NCBI GenBank assembly: GCA_903893335.1
Contig: CAITLX010000660.1
Coordinates: 1-8,760 of the forward strand
Reading direction: 5' to 3'
DNA from: an uncultured delta proteobacterium
GTDB taxonomy: Bacteria; Myxococcota_A; Polyangia; Polyangiales; Polyangiaceae
Length of the DNA stretch: 8,760 nt
Shown here: piece by piece, positions 1 to 5,348 of the stretch
Numbering within the stretch: the first letter of the stretch is position 1
How the letters are laid out: each line of letters begins with the position of its first letter
Program-made: the position numbers and the translations under genes
The notes under the pieces: model-generated
Databases searched by the model: none
Seen by the model: the letters and a program-made list of their open reading frames with translations, nothing else
Told to the model about the DNA's origin: nothing

Positions 1-6
1 CCCGGA

Positions 7-33
7 CCGGGCAAAATCGAGCGCCTCGGGCTC
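7..33 (+). repeat. 27-nt direct repeat, copy 1
   Basis: The segment begins CCGGGCAAAATCGAGCG and ends TCGGGCTC. It matches positions 70-96 at 24 of 27 bases, with differences at 13/76, 24/87 and 26/89, and the copies are offset by 63 bp. The AAAATCGAGCG core stands out in this GC-rich background. The sequence between the copies does not continue the repeat, so this is a pair of separate units rather than a clean tandem array. More copies may lie to the left of the window. Confidence 0.6.
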
Positions 34-56
34 TCCCCACCTAGTGAAATGGGGAA

Positions 57-73
57 CCGGGGGCTTCCCCCGG
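57..73 (-). terminator. GC hairpin, possible terminator of the cytochrome gene
   Basis: CCGGGGG pairs perfectly with CCCCCGG across a CTT loop, a 7-bp stem lying 33 nt past the stop codon of the minus-strand gene. Read on the minus strand it is followed by TTCCCCATTT, a weakly T-rich stretch and not a true poly-T tract. The position fits a transcription end for the operon, but without a clean T run it could instead be a stabilising 3' structure. Confidence 0.45.
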
Positions 74-96
74 GCGAAATCGAGCGTCCCGGGCTC
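70..96 (+). repeat. 27-nt direct repeat, copy 2
   Basis: This is the second copy of the 27-nt unit at 7-33, beginning CCGGGCGAAATCGAGCG and ending CCGGGCTC. Its first bases overlap the right arm of the hairpin at 57-73. The function is unknown; a short intergenic repeat family or a duplicated processing or terminator element are the simple possibilities. Confidence 0.6.
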
Positions 97-106
97 CGGC
101 GTTGGC

Positions 107-1774
107 TCAGCGGGGCGGCGGGCTCTCGCGCATCCACGCCGGGGTGGGCGCGTCGTCGGCGAGGCCGTGACCAGGGCCGAGGATGCGCTCGCGCCGCGCG
201 ACGGGGTCGAACCCCTCGACGTGCGGAGGGTGGTGGCAGCTCGACGCGCACATCTCGGGGCGGGGCGAGGCCACGACGAGCCCGGGGCGCTCTGGGTCGT
301 CGACGTGGGCGGAGCCGGGGCCGTGGCACTGCTCGCACTGCACGTCGCGCAGCTTGTCGTTCGTCGTCACGGTCGATCCGCCGGGCTGCTCGTAGCCCGT
401 CACGTGGCACGAGACGCACTCGAGGTTGAACTCCTTGAACTGCGTCGCGAGCGTCGCGTAGGCGCGCGCGTGCGGCGTGCGGTCCCAGACGCGGCGCTCG
501 GCTGCGTGGCACGTCGTGCAGACCTCGACCCCGACGTAGGTGCTGGCGCCGGCGGGTACCTTCGGAGGCTCGCGTCCGGCGAGCGCGACGCGGTTGTGGT
601 CGTTCACGCGCCGGTAGTACGCGACCATCGTCGCGTGCGTGGCTGCGTCGGTGCCCTGCGCGACGCGTACCGGCTCGAGGTGGTAGCGAAAGAAGCTGCC
701 TGCGGCGGGGGGCTTCGGCTCGGCCAGGGCCGCTCGCTCCGCGCGCATCTTCGCGAGGTCGGCGCGGCGCGCGGCCACGTCGGCCGCCGCGAGCCCGGCG
801 CGCTCCCACGAAGCGACGCGAGTCTCGAGGTCGGCGATGCGCTTGTCGAGGCTCGCGAGGTGGTCGATCGCCGAGACGTTCGAGCCGTCGTGGAACGCGA
901 ACCCGCCGTCGCGGACGAAGAAATCGACCACGCCGACCGTCTGCAAGTGGTTGGAGGGCTCGACGACCAGCGTCGACCCGATGAGCCGCGGCGCGGCCGG
1001 CGCGTCGTTCGCCTCGCCGATGTCGGCCGCCTTGCCGACGACCAGCAGGTTCAGCTCGGGCACGGTGTCGACCAGGTGCATCGCCTCGCCGCGCGGCACC
1101 GACGCCAGCCCGACGAGGATCTTCGCGCCTCGGCGCGCGAGGTCGTCGACGGCGGCTCGGAGCGCGGCCGGAGCGGGCGAGGTCGTGACGCCATCGACGT
1201 CGAAGGCCCCGACCCCCGCGAACCCGACGCTGACGCCGCCGACGACGCGGATCGCCGTGCGGACCGCGCCCGCCGTCGCTCCGGACAGGTTGGCGGCGAG
1301 GGGCGCCGTGTGCGCGAGGCCGGCGAGCCTGGCGAGCGCCTCGGCGCCCGCGGCCCAGTCGTTGGCGCCCGGGGTCCACGCGGCCAGCTCGAGCCCCCCG
1401 AGCCCGGTCGCGATGGCCTCTGCCTTCCAGGTGTTCTGCGCGGCGCGCACCGGGTCGAGCTTCACGTCGAGAAACAGCGTCGGCCCCGCGGCGACGAGCG
1501 CCGAGGCGGGCGCGTTCGGGCGCTCGGTCGCGATGTAGGCGGCGAGGTGGTCGAGGCCGCCGAGCTGGTCCTGCGTGCAGCCGCAGGGCTCGAGCGCGCC
1601 CGCGAGGTTGGACACGACGTAGAGGCGCACCGTCGGGGGTGGGCCGCCGCGCGCCAGCGCGGTCGACGAGGTCGGCGTCGTGCGGCAGCCGTGGCACGCG
1701 GCCAGCATCGTCGCGAGCGCGAGCAGCGCCGGGCGCCCGAGCGTGCGCCCCAGGGTCTCGCGCCGTCGTGCCAT
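107..1774 (-). CDS. Lipoprotein with UshA-like domain and C-terminal multihaem cytochrome c region
   Basis: This is a 555-residue exported protein. A basic, hydrophobic N-terminus ends in a lipobox, LAAC with Cys27, predicting a lipid-anchored periplasmic or surface protein. Residues 48-290 resemble the UshA/5'-nucleotidase-like metallophosphatase fold, with the subfamily signature EPCGCTQDQLGG at 62-73. The usual metal motifs are not intact: AGPTLF at 96-101 stands where GDxxF would be, and PGANDW at 135-140 where GNHE would be. Residues 301-350 look like a charged helical linker, possibly coiled coil. The C-terminus carries CTTCH (419), CVSCH (453) and CEQCH (480), plus CASSCH (509), which has three residues between the cysteines. 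This resembles cytochrome c554-type domains, so electron transfer is the likely role; the substrate is unknown. The ATG at 1774 has a TAAGGA Shine-Dalgarno that includes the stop codon of the upstream small membrane gene. From memory, NCBI uses the name UshA-like (seleno)protein for similar proteins; here both signature positions are Cys. Confidence 0.85.
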   Translation of the reverse strand: MARRRETLGRTLGRPALLALATMLAACHGCRTTPTSSTALARGGPPPTVRLYVVSNLAGALEPCGCTQDQLGGLDHLAAYIATERPNAPASALVAAGPTLFLDVKLDPVRAAQNTWKAEAIATGLGGLELAAWTPGANDWAAGAEALARLAGLAHTAPLAANLSGATAGAVRTAIRVVGGVSVGFAGVGAFDVDGVTTSPAPAALRAAVDDLARRGAKILVGLASVPRGEAMHLVDTVPELNLLVVGKAADIGEANDAPAAPRLIGSTLVVEPSNHLQTVGVVDFFVRDGGFAFHDGSNVSAIDHLASLDKRIADLETRVASWERAGLAAADVAARRADLAKMRAERAALAEPKPPAAGSFFRYHLEPVRVAQGTDAATHATMVAYYRRVNDHNRVALAGREPPKVPAGASTYVGVEVCTTCHAAERRVWDRTPHARAYATLATQFKEFNLECVSCHVTGYEQPGGSTVTTNDKLRDVQCEQCHGPGSAHVDDPERPGLVVASPRPEMCASSCHHPPHVEGFDPVARRERILGPGHGLADDAPTPAWMRESPPPR

Positions 1775-1782
1775 CGGACGAT

Positions 1783-1788
1783 TCCTTA
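1783..1788 (-). promoter_or_regulatory. Shine-Dalgarno overlapping the upstream stop codon
   Basis: On the minus strand TAAGGA includes the TAA stop of the 79-residue membrane protein (1788-1786) and lies 8 nt before the ATG at 1774. Ribosomes ending the upstream gene would stop on the initiation signal of the cytochrome gene. This supports translational coupling and a shared transcript. Confidence 0.65.
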
Positions 1789-2025
1789 CCGCGAGCCGAG
1801 CGCGAGCGCGACCAGGTAGGCGGCGAGCGCGACCACCCAGAGCCCCGCGCGGACGCGCAGTCCGGCCCGCACGCCCCAGAAGGGAGCGTGCGGCGGCACG
1901 ATGAGCGCGAGCGCCGCGCGCGCGAGCGAGCCGCGCGAGGCCAGCGCCCCGACGAGCGCGAGGTGCGCGCCGAGCAGCGTCGCGAGCCCCACCACCAGGG
2001 CGCCGAAGACGACGCCGTCGCTCAC
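1786..2025 (-). CDS. Small two-helix membrane protein following CstA
   Basis: This is a 79-residue protein starting at GTG (2025), whose first bases form a GTGA overlap with the cstA stop codon. The first hydrophobic segment is about residues 5-29 and the second about 60-76. Between them lies VPPHAPFWGVRAG (43-55), followed by arginines at 57 and 59. The composition is that of a real membrane protein, whereas the same frame further upstream, antiparallel to nothing but out of frame with cstA, is arginine-rich nonsense. The stop is 11 bp before the cytochrome gene, and no independent Shine-Dalgarno is visible before the GTG, so translation probably depends on termination at cstA. In E. coli cstA is followed by the small soluble protein YbdD; this protein lacks its character and is not a homologue by eye. 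The function is unknown. A partner or accessory subunit of CstA is plausible from position only. Confidence 0.75.
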   Translation of the reverse strand: MSDGVVFGALVVGLATLLGAHLALVGALASRGSLARAALALIVPPHAPFWGVRAGLRVRAGLWVVALAAYLVALALGSR

Positions 2026-4121
2026 GCCGCGAGGCCCCGCGCGGTCGCGGCGCGCTCGCGCAGCAGCACGACCCAGCGCCGCGCGCTGCCGATGACGATC
2101 GCGATCGCGCACGCGAGCAGCGTGGCGGTCACCGTGAGGTCGATGAGCCCGGTGGTGCGCGCGGCAGGCTGCGCCAGCATCGGCGCGTAGATGGTCACGA
2201 TGGACTGCACGCCGGCCACGAACGTGGTCGTCCCCACGAACACGAGCGGCAGCAGCGTCACGAGCGCGTACGCGGGGCGCCGGGCCTCGCGCAGCAGCAC
2301 GGTCGTGGCCACCGCGAGCGCGCAGGTCGCGAGCAGCTGGTTGGCGACGCCGAACATCGGCCAGATGGTCGCGATGCTCCCGGTGAGGATGAAGTACGAG
2401 AAGCTCGCGACGATGAGGAACGAGGCGAGCACGGCGCCCGGCGTCCACGCGGTGTCGCCGAAGCGCGGCCATACGCGCCCGCCGAGCTCCTGCAAGAGGA
2501 AGCGCCCGACGCGCGTGCCGGTGTCGATCGTCGTGAGGACGAACAGCGCCTCGAACATGATCGCGAAGTGGTACCAGTACGACAGCAGCGTCCGCATGCC
2601 CGGGAGCCCCGAGAAGACGCGCGACATCCCGATGGCGAGCGACACCGCGCCGCCCGTGCGCGCCGCGACGACCTCGTCGGCCTCGCGCGCGAGCGCGGGC
2701 AGGTCGGTCACGGCGATGCCGAGGCGCAGGAAGTCGGCCTCGGTCAGCTCGGTCGGGTGCGCCTGCGTCGCCTCGGTGTTGTAGCCGAGCGCCCGCAGCG
2801 CGCCGGTCGACAGCGCGAGCACCTCGCTCGCGCGCAGCGAGCGAGTCGCGAGGTGCCCCGGGTTCTCGTCGGGGCCGAGGTGCAGCCGCGCGCGGTCGGC
2901 GGGGGTGAGCGCCGGCCCCCAGACCTCGAGGTCGGCCTGCGAGCGCGCCAGCCCGTGCCAGCCGCTCGCCTGGGCGGCCACGGCGGGGACGATGGGGTCG
3001 GTGTTGACCGCAAAATAATCGCTCGGCGGCAGCGTCGTCGCGGCGATGAGCGCCGTGAGCCCGACCAGCCCCTCCATGAGCATCGCGCCGTAGCCGATGG
3101 GGCGGCAGTCGCGCTCGCGGTCGATCATCTTCGGGGTCGTGCCGCTCGCGACCAGCGAGTGGAACCCGCTGATGGCGCCGCAGGCGATGGTGATGAACAC
3201 GAAGGGGAAGAGCGGTCCGCGCACGACCGGCGCGAACGATTTGCCCGCCACGCCGATGGCCTTGGGGCCGATCTCGTTGAACATCGGCATCTCGATGGTG
3301 GGGTTGACCACGAGGATGCCGACGACCAGCAGCGTGATGGTGCCGATCTTGAGGTAGCTCGACAGGTAGTCGCGCGGGCAGAGCAGCATCCAGACGGGCA
3401 ACACGCTCGCGACGAAGCCGTACACGGCGATCGCGTAGGTGAGCGTCGCGGGCGGGAGGCGGAACGCGCCGCCCCACGCGCTGTCCTGCACGACCTTGCC
3501 GTACGCGAGCGCCACGAGCAGCAGCACGACGCCCGCCGCGCTCGCCTCGCGCACGCCGCGCATCGAGCCGCCGCGCACCTTGTAGATGTGCAGCCCCATC
3601 GCGAGCGCGATGGGCACCGAGGCGCCGATGGTGAAGACGCCCCACGCCGACTCGGCGAGCGCGCCGACCACCACCTTGCCGAGCCCCGCGAGCGCGATGA
3701 CGACGATGAAGAGGATCGCGAACGCGACGACGGTGCCGAGCGCAGGCCCGAGCTCCTCGCGCGCGATCTCGGCGAGCGAGCGGCCCCCGCGGCGCACCGA
3801 CGCGACGAGGATGACGAAGTCGTGCACGGCGCCGCCGAGCACGACGCCGAACAGGATCCAGAGGTAGCCCGGCAAGAAGCCGAACTGCGCGGCGAGCACC
3901 GGCCCGATGAGCGGCCCCGCTCCCGAGATCGCGGCGAAGTGGTGGCCGAACAGCACCCACCGGTTGGTCGGGTGGAAGTTCTGCCCGTCGCGGCGCGTGT
4001 GCGCTGGCGTGCGGCGCTCGTCGTCGAGCACGAGCACCTTCGCGGCGAGAAAGGCGGAGTAGTAGCGGTACCCGATGGCCAGGACGGCCAGCGCGGCGAG
4101 CATGAACCAGACGGCGTGCAT
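2022..4121 (-). CDS. cstA: Carbon starvation protein CstA, membrane transporter
   Basis: This is a 699-residue polytopic inner-membrane protein close in length to E. coli CstA (701). The family imports peptides and, in enterics, pyruvate during carbon limitation. Family hallmarks are visible: GAGPLIGPVLAAQFG (67-81), GGAVHDF (96-102), CGAISGFHSLVASGTTPKM (314-332), YFAVNTDP (369-376), WYHFAIMFEALF (516-527), DTGTRVGRF (533-541) and WPMFGVANQLLA (587-598). About fourteen or more hydrophobic segments are spread over the protein. Residues 377-490 form a long hydrophilic region, longer than the matching stretch of E. coli CstA as I recall it. The ATG at 4121 gives the normal N-terminus with its first helix; there is no strong Shine-Dalgarno, the nearest purine-rich stretch being GGTAGAG around 4134-4140. 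It heads a likely three-gene operon with the 79-residue membrane protein and the haem lipoprotein. Identity is secure; the transported substrate is not shown by the sequence. Confidence 0.95.
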   Translation of the reverse strand: MHAVWFMLAALAVLAIGYRYYSAFLAAKVLVLDDERRTPAHTRRDGQNFHPTNRWVLFGHHFAAISGAGPLIGPVLAAQFGFLPGYLWILFGVVLGGAVHDFVILVASVRRGGRSLAEIAREELGPALGTVVAFAILFIVVIALAGLGKVVVGALAESAWGVFTIGASVPIALAMGLHIYKVRGGSMRGVREASAAGVVLLLVALAYGKVVQDSAWGGAFRLPPATLTYAIAVYGFVASVLPVWMLLCPRDYLSSYLKIGTITLLVVGILVVNPTIEMPMFNEIGPKAIGVAGKSFAPVVRGPLFPFVFITIACGAISGFHSLVASGTTPKMIDRERDCRPIGYGAMLMEGLVGLTALIAATTLPPSDYFAVNTDPIVPAVAAQASGWHGLARSQADLEVWGPALTPADRARLHLGPDENPGHLATRSLRASEVLALSTGALRALGYNTEATQAHPTELTEADFLRLGIAVTDLPALAREADEVVAARTGGAVSLAIGMSRVFSGLPGMRTLLSYWYHFAIMFEALFVLTTIDTGTRVGRFLLQELGGRVWPRFGDTAWTPGAVLASFLIVASFSYFILTGSIATIWPMFGVANQLLATCALAVATTVLLREARRPAYALVTLLPLVFVGTTTFVAGVQSIVTIYAPMLAQPAARTTGLIDLTVTATLLACAIAIVIGSARRWVVLLRERAATARGLAA

Positions 4122-4180
4122 GGATGGGCGCGACTCTACCTCGCCGCCCGGCGGGTGCGCGCATTCACGCCAGATCCGCG

Positions 4181-4202
4181 CCCCCCGGCGAGCGCCGGGG
4201 GG
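4181..4202 (-). terminator. 9-bp GC hairpin between the YceI gene and cstA
   Basis: CCCCCCGGC (4181-4189) pairs perfectly with GCCGGGGGG (4194-4202) across a GAGC loop. It starts 25 nt after the YceI-gene stop on the minus strand, where a terminator would be expected. The following minus-strand sequence has no T tract, so efficient intrinsic termination is uncertain. It would separate the YceI unit from the cstA operon, whose own promoter must then lie in 4122-4180, where I see no convincing -35/-10 pair. Confidence 0.5.
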
Positions 4203-4226
4203 CCATGGATCACCGAGAGCGCCGGG

Positions 4227-4868
4227 TCAGTCGGCCTTGCGCTTGAGCTCGACGTCGAGCGCGATCGTGACCTCTTCGCCGACCACCACGCCGCCCGCGT
4301 CGAGCGCCTTGTTCCAGCTCAGGCCGAAGTCCTTGCGATCGACCTTGGTCGACGCGTGCGCGCCGATGCGCAGGAAGCCCCAGGGGTCCTTCGTCTCGGC
4401 CGTGGGCCCCTCGCCGACGAGCGAGACCTGCTTGGTGACGCCGTGCATCGTCAGGTCGCCGGTGACCTTGAACTTCCCCTTGCCGGTCTTCTCGGCCTTG
4501 GTCGACTTGAAGGTGATGGTGGGGAACTTCTCGACGTCGAAGAAGTCGGCGCTCTTGAGGTGCGCGTCGCGCTTCTCGTCGCGCGTGCCGATCGAGGCGG
4601 CGTCGATGGTCACGTCGACCTGGGTCTTCGACCAGTCCTTCGCGTCGAAGGCGACCGAGCCCGTGAGCTTGCCGAACTCGCCGCGCACGTTCGACACCAT
4701 CATGTGCTTGACGCTGAAGGTCGCGCTCGAGTGCGAGGCGTCGATCTCCCAGCCCGTGGCGGCGGCGGGAGCGTCGGCGTGGGCGGCCGGGGCGGCGCCG
4801 ACGGCGGCGAGGGGGGCGCTCGCGGCGAGCGCGAGGACGAAGGTGCGGACGAACGTGGAGCGCTTCAT
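4227..4868 (-). CDS. Secreted YceI-family lipocalin-like protein
   Basis: This is a 213-residue periplasmic protein. A signal peptide covers about residues 1-31 (KR start, hydrophobic core, likely cleavage after AHA), and the mature domain is a single YceI beta-barrel. Family features seen are WEIDASHSSATFSVKHMM (40-57), GEFGKLTGSVAFD (63-75), DAASIGTRDEKRDAHL (89-104), FFDVEKFPTITFKS (109-122) and TGDLTMHGVTKQV (136-148). YceI proteins bind polyisoprenoid or other long lipids in a central cavity (known from structures of homologues) and are often induced by stress such as base or osmotic shock; the ligand here is unknown. The ATG at 4868 is supported by a strong AAGGAG at 4884-4879, ten bases upstream. 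The gene follows an ArsR-type repressor and has a copy of that repressor's probable operator just before its Shine-Dalgarno, so repression by the neighbour is likely. A GC hairpin follows the stop codon. Confidence 0.93.
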   Translation of the reverse strand: MKRSTFVRTFVLALAASAPLAAVGAAPAAHADAPAAATGWEIDASHSSATFSVKHMMVSNVRGEFGKLTGSVAFDAKDWSKTQVDVTIDAASIGTRDEKRDAHLKSADFFDVEKFPTITFKSTKAEKTGKGKFKVTGDLTMHGVTKQVSLVGEGPTAETKDPWGFLRIGAHASTKVDRKDFGLSWNKALDAGGVVVGEEVTIALDVELKRKAD

Positions 4869-4878
4869 GGTCGTGGAT

Positions 4879-4884
4879 CTCCTT
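4879..4884 (-). promoter_or_regulatory. Shine-Dalgarno of the YceI-family gene
   Basis: AAGGAG on the minus strand lies 10 nt upstream of the ATG at 4868. It is the clearest ribosome binding site in the window; most other genes here have weak or absent sites. It fixes the start codon just before the signal peptide. Confidence 0.75.
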
Positions 4885-4890
4885 GGACGG

Positions 4891-4915
4891 ATAGATGAGT
4901 GTACATATGTCTATG
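4891..4915. promoter_or_regulatory. Probable ArsR-type operator upstream of the YceI gene
   Basis: This is an AT-rich near-palindrome in a GC-rich setting. On the plus strand it begins ATAGATGAGTGT, and the second half is ACATATGTCTATG. Eight of twelve base pairs are symmetric about the point between 4902 and 4903, with outer arms ATAGA/TCTAT and centre TGTACA. It matches the site at 5257-5281, read on the opposite strand, at 19 of 25 positions. It sits seven to eight bases upstream of the YceI Shine-Dalgarno and covers a -10-like TACACT (minus strand, 4903-4898), a position where a bound repressor would block transcription. Binding by the adjacent repressor is inferred. Confidence 0.65.
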
Positions 4916-4924
4916 AAGCCGGTG

Positions 4925-4937
4925 CGCCACCGTGGCG
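4925..4937 (-). terminator. Short hairpin after the repressor gene
   Basis: CGCCA and TGGCG form a 5-bp stem across a CCG loop, 22 nt past the repressor stop codon on the minus strand. There is no T tract, so this is only a weak terminator candidate. It lies between the repressor gene and the YceI promoter region. Confidence 0.25.
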
Positions 4938-4959
4938 ACCCGGTCGGGAGTCGGAGAGG

Positions 4960-5259
4960 TCAGGGCGCGAGGGCGCCGAGGTGGCCGAGGGCCCCTCGGT
5001 AGGCGTCGAGCGCGGCGGGCTGCGCGCTGAAGATGCTGTGCTGGCCGTCCTTGCGGGCGTTCACCAGGCCGCAGTCGACGAGCACCTTCACGTGGTGCGA
5101 GACCGTGGGCTGCGCGATCGGGAACTTGGCGGCGAGGTCGCCGCACGAGATCTCGCCGGCCTCGGTGATCGCCCGCAGGATGCCGAAGCGCGTGGCGTCG
5201 GCGAGCGCGCGCGCGATGCGCACGAGCTCCTTGTCGTCGAGGGGGCGAGGTCGAGGCAT
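4960..5259 (-). CDS. ArsR-family winged-helix transcriptional repressor
   Basis: This is a small DNA-binding protein of 99 residues from ATG 5259, or 105 from the in-frame ATG at 5277. Numbered from 5277, a dimerisation helix (17-38, with the ALADATRFGIL motif typical of the family) precedes EISCGDLAAKF (42-52), the recognition helix QPTVSHHVKVL (56-66) and a wing around RKDGQHSIFS (75-84). The As(III) signature CxC is absent: its place holds a single Cys45, and the only other Cys is Cys69. A metal site is therefore doubtful; redox or organic sensing is possible. I prefer the 5259 start because the probable operator (5257-5281) and a TTGACG-17 bp-TAGATG promoter-like pair cover the upstream ATG, placing the predicted transcript start near 5268. 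No Shine-Dalgarno supports either start. The gene lies directly upstream of the YceI gene, and the shared operator predicts control of both. Confidence 0.88.
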   Translation of the reverse strand: MPRPRPLDDKELVRIARALADATRFGILRAITEAGEISCGDLAAKFPIAQPTVSHHVKVLVDCGLVNARKDGQHSIFSAQPAALDAYRGALGHLGALAP

Positions 5260-5281
5260 CGATGTATCGACATTCATCTAT
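5257..5281. promoter_or_regulatory. Probable ArsR-type operator at the repressor's own start
   Basis: Read on the minus strand this site begins ATAGATGAATGT, and the second half is CGATACATCGATG. Eight of twelve pairs are symmetric, giving arms ATnGATG/CATCnAT. It matches the site upstream of the YceI gene at 19 of 25 positions and has its dyad centre at the same place in the alignment. It covers a possible -10 and both candidate start codons of the repressor, so it would serve negative autoregulation. This is inferred from sequence only. Confidence 0.65.
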
Positions 5282-5303
5282 GGGCCGCCGCCCCGATCGT
5301 CAA
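5275..5303 (-). promoter_or_regulatory. Possible sigma70-like promoter of the repressor gene
   Basis: On the minus strand TTGACG (5303-5298, five of six to TTGACA) is followed after exactly 17 bp by TAGATG (5280-5275, three of six to TATAAT). The -10 half lies inside the operator. The predicted transcript start, near 5268, falls between the two candidate ATGs and favours the shorter protein. The -10 match is weak. Confidence 0.4.
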
Positions 5304-5348
5304 GCGCTCCGCGGCCGATTCGGACCAAGGTCCAGGCGACGACGGCCG

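Larger units (their letters stand above)
1..106. other. Non-coding end region with repeat pair and hairpin
   Basis: This stretch lies downstream of the stop codon of the minus-strand lipoprotein cytochrome gene and I see no credible gene in it. It holds two near-identical 27-nt segments and a strong GC hairpin, listed separately. Reading frames that start here and run into the neighbouring gene are antisense to it, with arginine- and alanine-rich translations typical of shadow frames. Confidence 0.6.

Noticed and set aside
107..1774. Active 5'-nucleotidase / UshA
   Set aside because: The metal-binding Asp/His motifs are not recognisable and the C-terminal nucleotidase domain is replaced by a cytochrome region.
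44..1819. 591-residue plus-strand open frame across the cytochrome lipoprotein gene
   Set aside because: It is antisense to a gene with a lipobox and haem motifs, and its translation is Arg/Ala/Gly-rich with no domain; long antisense frames are expected at this GC content.
3008..3022. Short AT-rich codon run (GAT TAT TTT) in cstA
   Set aside because: It encodes the conserved DYFAVN motif in frame; too short to suggest transfer or a regulatory site.
1786..4164. 792-residue minus-strand frame overlapping cstA
   Set aside because: Only the last 79 codons look like protein; upstream of the GTG at 2025 the frame is Arg-rich out-of-frame sequence of cstA.
2568..4898. 776-residue plus-strand open frame antisense to cstA and the YceI gene
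   Set aside because: It spans two well-supported genes and their spacer, and its translation is a low-complexity Arg/Glu/His/Asp-rich shadow.
5322..5333. GGACCAAGGTCC small inverted repeat between the ATP-grasp and repressor genes
   Set aside because: The stem is only 4-5 bp and no T tract follows, so there is not enough to call a terminator.
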